From a bacterium (GTDB taxonomy: Bacteria; CLD3; SB21), in assembly GCA_008933615.1 (NCBI GenBank), contig WBUR01000021.1:1-64000 (forward strand): a stretch of 64,000 nucleotides of DNA, given 5' to 3'. The notes below the pieces were generated by a model. The model searched no databases and had not been told where the DNA came from. It saw only the letters and a list, made by a program, of their open reading frames with translations. This document shows, one piece after another, positions 52,435 to 61,999 of the stretch. Every line of letters starts with the position of its first letter. Position 1 is the first letter of the stretch. The translations under genes and the position numbers were made by a program.

Positions 52435-53153
52435 TATTTTAGATCTCCTAACCGCCCCATGTAATTCAGCGTGAACACTTCATCGGGGAATTGCCGTTTT
52501 TTGATGGTTTGATAAATCATCAAGGAACGATACCCTTTGTATAGAGGACTGTATGTTTCGATTACGGAAGGCCGTGTCAATCCGCCTCCAAAATTTTTGT
52601 CATCTTTGAACTCGAGTGTTTTAATAAGCATGCCGCTGGCCGAATACGCTTCAACTTTACGAAGTATTTTCTTGTCTTTCGTAATCCACATCTTCAGTTT
52701 GTCGTACGCAACCGTTTTGTTCTTCGCCTTCAAATCGAGAATGAACTCATAATCCGTTCCTTCCGCATAAGCCGCGTCGTACTCCTCAGAATACTCCAAC
52801 TGCATAAGGTCCGCATTGTTGAAAACGCCGCCAACAACGGACTGCAAACTTGTAATGCGTATGGGTTTGTTTACGCTCGGGACGTAAAGCCACATATTCT
52901 CCCCCAAGCGAAGCGTTGCCCTTCCTTTTTCACTCGCAGGGAGTAGATAGAGCATCGCAATCTTATCCTTTCCTTTCTTTATCGTGTAGAACGTGAACTC
53001 TTTCTTCGATCCGTTTGGCTCTTCGTTGATAAGTTTGCGGTTAGCCTCATAGGATTCCGGCATGAGATTGTCGTCAACATCCTTTAAGAGGCTGTTGGCG
53101 TCTTGCGCTGAAAGAGTATATGAGAAAAGCGCCATGATAATTAGTTTTTTCAT
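52434..53153 (-). CDS. LolA-like outer-membrane lipoprotein-sorting protein
   Basis: 239 aa, signal peptide then a half-barrel LolA-like domain (COG2834). It starts after the signal with DANSLLKDVDDNLMPESYEANRKLIN; LGENMWLYVPSVNKPIRI and a FKDDKNFGGG end are typical of the family. Co-located with an FtsX-type permease and LolD-like ATPase, it should accept hydrophobic substrate from the inner membrane and pass it to the barrel. The real cargo may be lipid or lipoprotein. Confidence 0.87.
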   Translation of the reverse strand: MKKLIIMALFSYTLSAQDANSLLKDVDDNLMPESYEANRKLINEEPNGSKKEFTFYTIKKGKDKIAMLYLLPASEKGRATLRLGENMWLYVPSVNKPIRITSLQSVVGGVFNNADLMQLEYSEEYDAAYAEGTDYEFILDLKAKNKTVAYDKLKMWITKDKKILRKVEAYSASGMLIKTLEFKDDKNFGGGLTRPSVIETYSPLYKGYRSLMIYQTIKKRQFPDEVFTLNYMGRLGDLK

Positions 53154-53193
53154 AAAACTCTCGTTTCTTTCATATTAAAAGTAGTGATTTATC

Positions 53194-54426
53194 TTACACA
53201 TGTCCTAACGCATCCACCGGTTCCATTTTCGACGCCTTATACGCGGGTTGGAATCCTGCGAAGAGCGACACGAGCATGACGATAACCGCAAGCCAAACAA
53301 TTTCGCCTGTAGGGATACTCGGCGCGAGAGACACATTCATCTGACCAAACGTGAAATCAATCTTCGTTATGTTCATCACCCATAACATGACGAGTCCGAC
53401 AACTATGCCCGCAATCGTGCTAAGCAATCCCATAGCAAATCCTTCGATCAGAAAAAGAGAAAGAATCCGCCGGGGCGGCGTTCCGATTGCCGCGATGGTC
53501 CCGATTTCACTGATTCTCTCGTACACTGACATCGTCATAATGTTGAGAATGCTAACCAGAACAATGGTAATCAAAATGAATTTCACAACAAAGATCAGAA
53601 GGTCAACGATACGTGCAATACTGGCAAACGGTGAAAGTTGTTCCCATGTGTGCACTTCAAATAAGGCATCCGGCGCGGCGGATTCTTTTTTCAGCTGCAA
53701 AGAAACCGCGCTAAGTTTATCGAACTTATGTAAATGAATCGCAATTTCAACAACCTCCGGCTGATCCATTCGCAGAAGCGTCTGTGCGTCCTGGATGTGT
53801 ATGTAGCCATCCTTGCCGGACGGACCGAAGACGCTCTCCGTTACCGCAGCAATACGCAGCGTTACGGCGTTAACCGAGCTTTCCTTATTCGTTGCGACAA
53901 GAACAATTTCATCTCCCGTCTTCAGCGAAAGCCCTTTCATGAGATTTTCCGGAACCAAGATTTCTCCCGGTTTTAGAAATTGGTCGGGATCCGGTACGTC
54001 TCCTTTGATACGTTTTACGAACCCTGACACAGTGCGGTTTTCCATTTCCGGATAAACAGCGCTCAAGCGAATGTTGGATGTCTGAGCGTAGTTACTGATC
54101 ATCGCGCCGAATTTAATCCGCGGACTGTATGCCGCTATTTCAGGCATGTTTTTCAGCATCTTTTCGATCTTCGCCAACTCCGCTCCTGAGAGAATGAGGT
54201 TGAGGGGCTGATTATCAATAGATTCCACATACCCTTTTACGTGTATTTGCAGATCGCCCATCACTGTGTTTGTCAATACGCCAACCATTTGTGATTTGAA
54301 GGAAATGGCCAAACCACCGAAGACCACCACGAGAATCACTCCAAACGCAATAAGCGATGTAGTCAAGAGCGTTCGTCGTTTGTTACGAAACAAATTTCGG
54401 AGCGCAATTATGATCAGATTCTTCAT
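53194..54426 (-). CDS. FtsX/LolC-type ABC transporter permease
   Basis: 410 aa. One N-terminal helix (about 20-45), a large periplasmic domain (about 50-270) and three C-terminal helices; the MacB_PCD/FtsX domain LRNLFRNKRRTLLTTSL and ISEIGTIAAIGTPPRRI are conserved. It acts with the adjacent LolD-like ATPase in mechanotransmission-type export or extraction of membrane substrates. Gap to the ATPase is 3 nt. Confidence 0.91.
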   Translation of the reverse strand: MKNLIIIALRNLFRNKRRTLLTTSLIAFGVILVVVFGGLAISFKSQMVGVLTNTVMGDLQIHVKGYVESIDNQPLNLILSGAELAKIEKMLKNMPEIAAYSPRIKFGAMISNYAQTSNIRLSAVYPEMENRTVSGFVKRIKGDVPDPDQFLKPGEILVPENLMKGLSLKTGDEIVLVATNKESSVNAVTLRIAAVTESVFGPSGKDGYIHIQDAQTLLRMDQPEVVEIAIHLHKFDKLSAVSLQLKKESAAPDALFEVHTWEQLSPFASIARIVDLLIFVVKFILITIVLVSILNIMTMSVYERISEIGTIAAIGTPPRRILSLFLIEGFAMGLLSTIAGIVVGLVMLWVMNITKIDFTFGQMNVSLAPSIPTGEIVWLAVIVMLVSLFAGFQPAYKASKMEPVDALGHV

Positions 54427-54429
54427 AGT

Positions 54430-55125
54430 TCATCCCGCCTTTCTGTTTTCCGTGTTGACGATGCTTCCGTCTTCCAAAGTGTAAAGAATTTCTGCTTCTC
54501 CGACAATTTTAGGGTCATGAGTTGAAAAGATGAACGTGGTGCCGTATTCGCTCGTCATCTCGTGCATGATGCTTATAACTTTAAACGCGGTGGTATGATC
54601 GAGGTTAGCGGTGGGTTCATCGGCAAGTACAATTTGCGGATTCGTTACTAATGCGCGAGCCACCGCCACACGTTGCTTTTGACCGCCGGAAATTTTGTTC
54701 GGATATTTGTCTTTTTGATCGGTCATGCCTACTTTTTCCAGCAGTCGCAGCACACGATCACGGCGCTCCTTTAAAGGAAGCCGGTCGAGCATAAGGAGAG
54801 GATACTCGACGTTCTCATATACCGTCAGAACCGGAATGAGATTGAAATTCTGGAAAACAAACCCAATGGTTTTTCCGCGAAACGCCGCCGCTTCGGCGCG
54901 GCTGAACAATCCTACGTCGACACCGTTCACAAACACTTTTCCTTCCGAAGGCTTATCCAGACAGCCGATGAGATTCAGCAGGGTAGACTTTCCGCTTCCT
55001 GATGGGCCGATAAACGACACAAACGTTCCCTTCAGGATTTCTACATTTATCTCCTTCAATGCATGAACAGGAATTTCTCCCGTTTGGTAGACCTTCCTCA
55101 CGTTTTCCAGACGAATCAAACTCAT
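54430..55125 (-). CDS. LolD/MacB-type ABC ATPase
   Basis: 231 aa. Walker A GPSGSGKSTLLNLIGCLD, signature ISGGQKQRVAVARAL, Walker B IVLADEPTANLD and the H-loop FSTHDPKI. Drives the FtsX-type permease that follows. It begins the Lol-like cassette, separated by about 107 nt from the TPR gene upstream, so a promoter may lie there. Confidence 0.94.
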   Translation of the reverse strand: MSLIRLENVRKVYQTGEIPVHALKEINVEILKGTFVSFIGPSGSGKSTLLNLIGCLDKPSEGKVFVNGVDVGLFSRAEAAAFRGKTIGFVFQNFNLIPVLTVYENVEYPLLMLDRLPLKERRDRVLRLLEKVGMTDQKDKYPNKISGGQKQRVAVARALVTNPQIVLADEPTANLDHTTAFKVISIMHEMTSEYGTTFIFSTHDPKIVGEAEILYTLEDGSIVNTENRKAG

Positions 55126-55232
55126 GGGTGCCTTTCAATAATGTTTGATAAAAAGTATACTAAAATTCTCATAAAATCAAAATCGAGTAAAACGAGCTTA
55201 GCCAATCTTTTTAAACTTTATTCTTTCTGTTA

Positions 55233-55856
55233 TCACTTGATTAATTTCAAACCCTCCAATGCCGATTTGTCATCCGGGCTATACATCAAGACCTTATTGA
55301 AAAGAACTTTTGACTCACGGGTTTTTTGTAATTTAAGCTTATTCCAGGCAAGCAAAAGCACTGAGTCGTAGTCGAAAGGATAGAGATTCACAACCTTTTC
55401 GATAAAACCATCTGCCTTTTCGTAATTTTCCCGGCCATAATAAATGAGTCCTAATCGATAATTGGCAATTGTATTTTGGGGATCGATCGCAAGAATTTTA
55501 TTGTAAAGGTCAATCACTTCCTCCCATTTTCCCTGCGCAGAAGCGGGGTAAGTCATGCCAAATCGCGCTTCAATGGCATAAGGTTTTAATGAGATAGCTT
55601 TACTATAAAAGCCGATGGATTCGTTGAACTGTCCACCGAGGTAATTCAGCCAACCAAGCCGAAGATTCATTTCATAAGAGTCAGCCTGATACACCGCTTT
55701 GATTTGATCAATGGCTTTGATGTAATTTCCGCTTTTCTCTAATACATAGTTTTCTCTAAACGCCTTGATTACTTCGTCCTGTCCAAACAAAGAAATAGGG
55801 AATAGAACAAACAAAATAATCGTCCATAGATTTGTGTGCTTTTTCAATAGTTCCAT
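55233..55856 (-). CDS. Exported TPR protein
   Basis: 207 aa. A signal peptide (LWTIILFVLFPISLFGQ) and about five tetratricopeptide repeats (e.g. GQFNESIGFYSKAISLKPYAIEARFGM, NTIANYRLGLIYYGRENYEKA). Likely a periplasmic scaffold for protein or substrate interactions. It overlaps the barrel gene by 13 nt, so it belongs to that cluster. Confidence 0.87.
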   Translation of the reverse strand: MELLKKHTNLWTIILFVLFPISLFGQDEVIKAFRENYVLEKSGNYIKAIDQIKAVYQADSYEMNLRLGWLNYLGGQFNESIGFYSKAISLKPYAIEARFGMTYPASAQGKWEEVIDLYNKILAIDPQNTIANYRLGLIYYGRENYEKADGFIEKVVNLYPFDYDSVLLLAWNKLKLQKTRESKVLFNKVLMYSPDDKSALEGLKLIK

Positions 55857-57181
55857 ATAATGCCTCCAGTAATTGAATGGTTAGTGTATTGAATAGTATT
55901 ATAAATATTATGATCAGGCAATGCCGGAATAAATGAACTTTCATATGCAAGCATCGAATAATCAAACCTAATTTTAAATGCCGGCTTTAGCGGAAGTATC
56001 AGTCGCCCACCATAACGTCGTTTGATAATATCAGTACCATTGTAAACGACAAATCCATCGTTGCGCAAAAAGTTATGCATGTCGCCGAGGCTTCCATATC
56101 CTTCAATCCATATCCGGCTTGTCAATTTAAAGCCCATGAGCTGGTCAAAAATTAATCTGTTTTGAGACCTATCGCCGGAATTTGTTTCAGATTGATAGGA
56201 TACCGTTGAAACAGTATACAAATTTAAATTTCCCAAAGGATATAACGTAAGTAAAAAGTCACCCTGGATCTGCCGGGCATTATTCAATCCTGCATAATAA
56301 AAGGATGCACCCAAGGTAAAATAGCTGAAGTTTCTATAGATGGATACAAAACTTACGATATCATTTTCCGAAAATGTTTGGGTAGTAATCCGATTCTGCC
56401 CTTGCCTGAAATCCGTAACTTCAACAGGATATCGGATATTAATGTAATGTAGCCCCAAAAGCATATTTAATCCTTTTGCCAAGCGGGCATTTCCCGATAA
56501 ATAGTACTGGTGCAAAGATGTTTTATAGTCAGGATTGGAAGAGAAAATGCCGCCTTGTTGTGAGTATACAAAAGAGGTTTTGGCGATATAACTATAAGCG
56601 TGAAATATTGAAATTTTTGGATTCAAACTATGCTTTAAGCTTAGATTGAAATAATGATGCCCTTTTGAAATATATTGTGCCCCGTTTTTTTGCGAATCAA
56701 TATTGATAGAATATTTATTCGTCACGGATGGATTTGCGATAAAACCTGAATTGTAAGTAAAATCCAATTGATCTATTAAATTATTTTCTTTGATTCCGAT
56801 TTTTTCTTTCAATTGCCATGAGAATGTAGCCGCTAAAATTTCAGCTTCCGTTTGACGGCCTGAATATAAGTAAGAATAATACAAGTATTCTTTCAGAAAG
56901 GTTTCAACCGAGTTAACGGCATACGCTTTTTCGAAATGACGAATGGATTGATGATAATTTTGTTTCTCAAAATACGCTATCCCCATGCGTACTCTCAAAT
57001 AATAAAAATCGATTCCGTGGTCAAGCGACTTTTTCCCTTCGATAATCAACTTATCCCATTCTTTTTCTAACCAAAGAGAATACGTTATTTTATCTACTGT
57101 AGCCATATTCACGACTTCTTGCGAAGCGCCGTTGTAAGCTGAAAACAGTATTAAAAAGAATACCCCTAGTCGTTTATACAT
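55844..57181 (-). CDS. TPR plus outer-membrane beta-barrel protein (YaiO-like)
   Basis: 445 aa. Signal peptide, then N-terminal TPR-like helices (about 30-140; YYLRVRMGIAYFEKQNYHQSIRHFEKAYAV), then a C-terminal beta-barrel of roughly 16 strands (about 155-445), ending in a Trp-Asn-Tyr. The composition fits YaiO-family outer membrane proteins. It overlaps the UT-M23 gene by 16 nt and the TPR gene by 13 nt, forming a coupled trio. A role in moving the product across the outer membrane is a working hypothesis. Confidence 0.78.
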   Translation of the reverse strand: MYKRLGVFFLILFSAYNGASQEVVNMATVDKITYSLWLEKEWDKLIIEGKKSLDHGIDFYYLRVRMGIAYFEKQNYHQSIRHFEKAYAVNSVETFLKEYLYYSYLYSGRQTEAEILAATFSWQLKEKIGIKENNLIDQLDFTYNSGFIANPSVTNKYSINIDSQKNGAQYISKGHHYFNLSLKHSLNPKISIFHAYSYIAKTSFVYSQQGGIFSSNPDYKTSLHQYYLSGNARLAKGLNMLLGLHYINIRYPVEVTDFRQGQNRITTQTFSENDIVSFVSIYRNFSYFTLGASFYYAGLNNARQIQGDFLLTLYPLGNLNLYTVSTVSYQSETNSGDRSQNRLIFDQLMGFKLTSRIWIEGYGSLGDMHNFLRNDGFVVYNGTDIIKRRYGGRLILPLKPAFKIRFDYSMLAYESSFIPALPDHNIYNTIQYTNHSITGGIIWNY

Positions 57182-59361
57182 ATAGCTCGTATGTTAATTT
57201 GATTGGTTTGTATCTCGAACTCTTTTATACCTCTCTTGTCGACGTAGAAAAAAAAACTTATTTCTTTGCTTTTCTTACCGAAAACTTTTGTTGTTGTTTT
57301 TGAATTTAGTACAAGCCGCGTATCTGATAAGGCGTCATGTGAACCGGCATAAGTTAAGCTGAATTCTCCACTCTTATAGCGAAAAAAAGGCGCGACGAAA
57401 TCCTGTAAAACGAGGTTTTTTGGGTTGAATACCATATTGAGGGGATAAGCGTCATGCAGAACAAATTCTTTATTAAAACCTAAACAAACCTTGTACGCCG
57501 CCAAATAAAAATAATACAGTAATGATCTTCTATCGCCTTCAAAATGGATAAAGTGCATCATCGCATCGTCTATTTTGAAATACGCCTTAGACTTTGATTT
57601 CTCACATTCAATATACTTATTTAAAAAGTAATCGATTTTGACCTCCCAATCGGCTTCATGTTCTGCGCTGTCGATTACATTAAATTTTATCTTTTCTCCA
57701 GGAATAAAGAAAAAAGCTCTTCGCAATGAAGGATTCACTTGTATATTTGAAATCGTTTGATTCTTTTCTGGGGTGGCAACTGTTTTTAATTCCACATTTT
57801 TAGATGTTTTAAGAAAATAATTGCTTATTGGATAGTCTATCGTTTTAGACCCTATATAGGGCGTTGCCTGCACCTGAAAGTGCAAATGCGGATAAGGCGA
57901 ATTACCTGAATTACCGCATTTGCCGAGTAAATCGCCTTTTTTTACCTTATCGCCAGACGTTACCTGTACGGTACCCTGCTTGAGGTGGCTTAGTTTTGTA
58001 TATAAGTATTCGGCGTGCTTAATAATAATTGTATTTCCCCAGTTATTCTCAAGATTTTTTTCACCAATCATGTTGTCTTGAATATCGTCCACTACTTCCT
58101 CAATAGTACCGTCGGCGGGAGCAATAATGTTTTTGTTGTAACAATAATAGTCTTCCGTGTAGTCGCCTTCATTTTTGTAGGTCTTTCCTGCGTCATCTGC
58201 CATTTCAAAATCCCAGGCGTGTCGCCATCCGTTTTTATGAGTATATTCCCCATTATGTCCCTGTGTTATGACCCATTCGCCAAAAAAAGGCAAAAAAATA
58301 GAAACAGGGCTTTCTTTGCCAAAACGTTCTGTATGATTGATGAATGAATAAAGATTTTTCTCGGGTGAATTTTGCTGTATAAACAGAGTGTTCAATTTTG
58401 CGTTGTTATGCACCCTGAATTTAAGTGCGTATAAAAACAATAAGGTAACAATATTGAAAGGTAAGGAATAAATCGGCAGATGATACAATGCTAAAACGGA
58501 GCTTAGGCTTATAGTAAGAATAGCAACCATCGGTATAAGAAGTATAACCGCTAAATACGAGTTGCGATTCGGTATGATGAAGTATCCGCCAATGGCAATA
58601 GCCGATAAAATATAATTGAACCCGATGTAGCTATAGCCGACTTCAGTAAAACGCGCGCCGATAAGTAAGTAGAATAAGTATGCAATGTAAAAACCAATTA
58701 AAGAGAGGATAAACCCTATTCTGGAATAAACCAGTAAGCCTATTGCTACCAAAACACCAGCAAAAACACTATGCTGAAAAAGAATTGCCCCTAAAGATAA
58801 AAAATATCCTTTTAATGAAACCGGTATTGGAATACTGTTCCACCATTCGTATAAATCGACAAACAAACTTCCGCCAATAGTATATAGATCATTTAAAGTG
58901 TAAATTTGCCTCTCATTCAGCCCCAGAGCCTGAAATTCACGGGATGCAAGTGTCAATGCCCACAATGACAATACGAAGGGAACACTTAAGTATGGTAGAC
59001 CATATTTGCCGATAATGCCTTCAAGCGCAACTGAAAAAAACAGCGTCAATACCGCTGCAAGCAATACTAATAAGAGAAGCAAGATTCCGGGTTGAAAATA
59101 AACCCCTAAACCCAGACCTACGAGCAATGAGTTAAACCCATAATAGCCCTGTCGTATTCTAAATTTATCAAAACCAATCCAAAGGGCCGTAGCATTGCTA
59201 ATTAATACCGAAAACAATCCGAATAAGCCCGTATAAAAATCAACAAAGGTTACCAGCAAAAGAATGCTTGCAAAAACTTTATTGTCCGAAAAAAAAACCT
59301 GAGAATAACTGTTTAATATACCCTGCAAATACCATTTCAGACTGCTCATAGACTTCAACAT
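57166..59361 (-). CDS. Urea transporter-M23 peptidase fusion
   Basis: 731 aa. Residues about 10-312 form ten-helix urea transporter (UT family) repeats with paired LPxxxxPF motifs (GLPYLSVPF near 121-129, HLPIYSLPF near 294-302). A linker follows to about 355. Then comes a LytM/M23 metallopeptidase-like domain: a first zinc site read as His381-x-x-Asp384 in RHAWDFE, a His459 in SHL, and HLHFQ with His492/His494. The canonical motif is HxxxD, so the spacing is one short. C-terminal residues about 540-731 are a novel domain rich in aromatic and charged residues. The protein could move a small amide while the peptidase domain cuts peptide or peptidoglycan. Topology of the C-terminus is unresolved. 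Confidence 0.85.
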   Translation of the reverse strand: MLKSMSSLKWYLQGILNSYSQVFFSDNKVFASILLLVTFVDFYTGLFGLFSVLISNATALWIGFDKFRIRQGYYGFNSLLVGLGLGVYFQPGILLLLLVLLAAVLTLFFSVALEGIIGKYGLPYLSVPFVLSLWALTLASREFQALGLNERQIYTLNDLYTIGGSLFVDLYEWWNSIPIPVSLKGYFLSLGAILFQHSVFAGVLVAIGLLVYSRIGFILSLIGFYIAYLFYLLIGARFTEVGYSYIGFNYILSAIAIGGYFIIPNRNSYLAVILLIPMVAILTISLSSVLALYHLPIYSLPFNIVTLLFLYALKFRVHNNAKLNTLFIQQNSPEKNLYSFINHTERFGKESPVSIFLPFFGEWVITQGHNGEYTHKNGWRHAWDFEMADDAGKTYKNEGDYTEDYYCYNKNIIAPADGTIEEVVDDIQDNMIGEKNLENNWGNTIIIKHAEYLYTKLSHLKQGTVQVTSGDKVKKGDLLGKCGNSGNSPYPHLHFQVQATPYIGSKTIDYPISNYFLKTSKNVELKTVATPEKNQTISNIQVNPSLRRAFFFIPGEKIKFNVIDSAEHEADWEVKIDYFLNKYIECEKSKSKAYFKIDDAMMHFIHFEGDRRSLLYYFYLAAYKVCLGFNKEFVLHDAYPLNMVFNPKNLVLQDFVAPFFRYKSGEFSLTYAGSHDALSDTRLVLNSKTTTKVFGKKSKEISFFFYVDKRGIKEFEIQTNQINIRAICIND

Positions 59362-59399
59362 GTTGTTTTTACAAAACTGCTCAATACATAATTTGTTCC

Positions 59400-59461
59400 A
59401 GCAGATTTCGCAGATTCAGTCAGCTATTTTTATCCGCGTAAATTAGCGCGATCTGCGTGAG
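59400..59461. repeat. Degenerate intergenic repeat
   Basis: A GCAGATT unit is repeated at 59401 and 59411, followed by CCGCGTAAATTAGCGCGA, a sequence type common as short dispersed elements in FCB genomes. No second copy was found in the window, so this is suggestive only. Confidence 0.3.
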
Positions 59462-59585
59462 ATAAATTCATAGTTTATATGTAACTACTCAGTATTAGAA
59501 ATTTTATGTCCCATGAAGCCGTGAGGGATCCATAACAAAACGCATGCCTTCTTAGCGGGAATCAAAGAATTGTTGTTTAGTTACA

Positions 59586-60944
59586 TTACAGGCTAAGTTT
59601 TTTTAAATGTTCCGGAAATTGTTCCAACATGTTCATGCTTTCAAGGGTTTCATTGTTTTTGATAACATGCGGATTTCCTTTGGTATCAATCATTACAACA
59701 TTGGGTCTTAGCGTAATAAATTGCAGCCATTGGGTATTGTTATAAGCCCCTATGCGCCTGATAATATAATGATCACCTTTTTTGAGCAAAGGGAAAAGTA
59801 CGCTGCCGCGAATTACGTCAATATTCATACAAAGGGGTCCGTATATAGTTGTATCTTCAGACTGATCGGAAGTGGGTTGCGCCGGACGTATATCATGTTC
59901 GTACCAAAATGAAGTGAATAAAAAGTTTACTCCTGCATCAATTATTGTTGCGCGCCGGCCATCAGCAAGCCGCTTATTGGCAACTACGGTACCCAGAATA
60001 TAGCCGGCATCGTCGATAAGCGCCCGTCCCGTTTCCAGTATTAGCAGCGGCAGGTTATCGGGCTTAATTTCCGATTTCATGAAGGCCGATGTAATGGCTT
60101 CGGCAAATTCGTCGAATGAGGGCGCAGTATCGCTTCCGGGGTAATAGGCTCCTTTCAGTGTATTTTTCGATGCAAATCCCCCGCCCAAATCAATGTACTT
60201 GATTGTGTGTTTATGCTTTCGTTCAATCCCGATAGCCAAATCAGCCAGTTTGGATGCAGCGATGCGATAAGCATCGGTACTCATCATATAGGTTCCAATG
60301 TGGGTATGCAAACCAAGCAGTTCGATTTTTTTACTAACCATAATTCGGTTTAACGCATCCCATGCCTCGCCGTTTTCATAATTAAAACCAAAGCGATCCC
60401 ATTGTGGATAAATGCCGGTATCCATATTTACACGAATGGCAACTTTAGGCTTCTTTTCTAATTTATCTGCCAGTGCGATTATGTCATACAGCTCATCGAA
60501 ATGATCGATATGTATAAGCGATCCATTGTTAATAGCTTTAGCCAGATCCTCAGTTGTTTTATAGGGCCCGTTAAAAATTATGTTGTTTCCAGGAACTCCG
60601 TTCGCAATGGCTTTGTCGTATTCAAAACCGGAGACCACTTCAGCCCACGATCCTTCCTGATGGAATACCTTGCAGACCGCATTCAGGTAGTTCGTCTTGT
60701 ACGACCATGCAAATTGAACTTTCGGATAACGTGACGCGAATGCCCTGTAAGCTTCTTTATAGGTTTTTCGAATAGTTGATTCAGAAAAAACATAAACCGG
60801 TGACCCAAATTCTTCAATCAGCGTCTTTACAGGAATACCATCAATGTGTGTGATCGGTTCTACACGGCTTTTGATGCCGAATTTACTTGGTAATCCCGCG
60901 TTTATTTTCTGAATTAGCGGCCGTTCAAACGGAAGTTTTTCCAT
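59586..60944 (-). CDS. PLP-dependent decarboxylase (DAP/ornithine decarboxylase-like)
   Basis: 452 aa, fold type III. The PLP lysine is Lys83 in WSYKTNYL. GLHTHIG is at 211-217, the phosphate-binding DLGGGF at 252-257 and ETGR at 304-307. The C-terminal YGPLCMNIDV carries the active-site Cys. It most resembles diaminopimelate/ornithine/arginine decarboxylases but with EPGR altered to ETGR, so the substrate may differ. It likely makes an amine or D-amino acid-type compound used with the adjacent ATP-grasp ligase. GGAG precedes the ATG and 8 nt separate it from the ATP-grasp gene. Confidence 0.87.
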   Translation of the reverse strand: MEKLPFERPLIQKINAGLPSKFGIKSRVEPITHIDGIPVKTLIEEFGSPVYVFSESTIRKTYKEAYRAFASRYPKVQFAWSYKTNYLNAVCKVFHQEGSWAEVVSGFEYDKAIANGVPGNNIIFNGPYKTTEDLAKAINNGSLIHIDHFDELYDIIALADKLEKKPKVAIRVNMDTGIYPQWDRFGFNYENGEAWDALNRIMVSKKIELLGLHTHIGTYMMSTDAYRIAASKLADLAIGIERKHKHTIKYIDLGGGFASKNTLKGAYYPGSDTAPSFDEFAEAITSAFMKSEIKPDNLPLLILETGRALIDDAGYILGTVVANKRLADGRRATIIDAGVNFLFTSFWYEHDIRPAQPTSDQSEDTTIYGPLCMNIDVIRGSVLFPLLKKGDHYIIRRIGAYNNTQWLQFITLRPNVVMIDTKGNPHVIKNNETLESMNMLEQFPEHLKKLSL

Positions 60945-60952
60945 GGTTGTTT

Positions 60953-61999
60953 TTACAACTCCCCTTTTGTTGATAATTGTTCAAATTCATCGAGATTACA
61001 AATCATATCGTACGAATAGCGAATGAACATTTTGCCGATATCGTAGCCAGTATAAGGTTTTACTTCATTGCCAAGAGCTAGATTAACCAATGCTTCAGGC
61101 AAATTTTGTCCGGCTCCTGTTGCGAGATAAACCCATGCAGGCAAGCGAGGGTTTATCTCGATAAGATATAGTTCGTTTTTCAATGTTCTGATCAATTCCA
61201 GTTCCATACCGCCCCGCCACTGTGTTGCGCCGATAATCCTATGCGTCAGATCAAGCATGCTCTTATCGTCGAGTGTAATGCCGCCCCATGCTTTCCCTTT
61301 ATCGGTGATATACTGCTTCCGCATAGGCACCGCACCAACAGTGTTTCCTTTACCATCGCCCAAAGCCACGACATTTACTTCAGTGCCTTTTACAAATTGC
61401 TGAACAATTATGGGCAAGCCCCATTTGGCGGATATTTTGTCAAAATACATTTTCCCCTGTTCTGCATTATAGGCAATATACGCATCGTAAAATTTGCCCT
61501 TGACTACAACAGGGTAGTCAAAATCTTCCGTGAGATCATTGATGTCAACTGGGCTGGTAATGGCTTTGCTGAAAGGTACCTTTACATCGTATTTCCTGCC
61601 AAATTCAGGCAGGTTACTTTTTTGCCGTTCCTCAAATTGCTTGCGAGTTGGCAGAAAAGTGCTGATTCCTATTGATTTTAGTTTGGGAGCTGATTTCATA
61701 AACGCATGAAGCTCTGAATCAAAATTCGGTATTAGAACATCAACCTTTTCAATCGCCTGTATGTGCCCTATTCGTTCGATTACGGCTTCTATGCCATCCG
61801 AAGGGTATGGAACCTTATAGGTTTTATCTACCAAATCGTGCATATACGCACCGGGCTCAAGATTCTCGTAGGCTAAACCAATAATTCGCGACTCTAAAGA
61901 AAATGATTCGCGAATGCTGCGAATCACAGGAATGCCTGGACCCGGACTGTCAATATTATTCAAGCCCGAAACAGCGATAGTTATCTTCGTTTTATTCAT
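60953..61999 (-). CDS. ATP-grasp ligase
   Basis: 348 aa from ATG 61999. The N-terminal domain VSGLNNIDSPGPGIPVIRSI is like pre-ATP-grasp folds, followed by the ATP-grasp B-domain (DYPVVVKGKFYDAYIAYN) and the metal-binding ELELIRTLKNELYLIEINPRLPAW. This pattern is close to carbamoyl-phosphate synthase-type ATP-grasp enzymes that join a carboxylate to an amine. An in-frame TTG (62008) upstream is less likely. The start lies within the last codons of the PqqD-like gene (8-nt overlap), so the two proteins are coupled and perhaps physically associated. Confidence 0.88.
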   Translation of the reverse strand: MNKTKITIAVSGLNNIDSPGPGIPVIRSIRESFSLESRIIGLAYENLEPGAYMHDLVDKTYKVPYPSDGIEAVIERIGHIQAIEKVDVLIPNFDSELHAFMKSAPKLKSIGISTFLPTRKQFEERQKSNLPEFGRKYDVKVPFSKAITSPVDINDLTEDFDYPVVVKGKFYDAYIAYNAEQGKMYFDKISAKWGLPIIVQQFVKGTEVNVVALGDGKGNTVGAVPMRKQYITDKGKAWGGITLDDKSMLDLTHRIIGATQWRGGMELELIRTLKNELYLIEINPRLPAWVYLATGAGQNLPEALVNLALGNEVKPYTGYDIGKMFIRYSYDMICNLDEFEQLSTKGEL

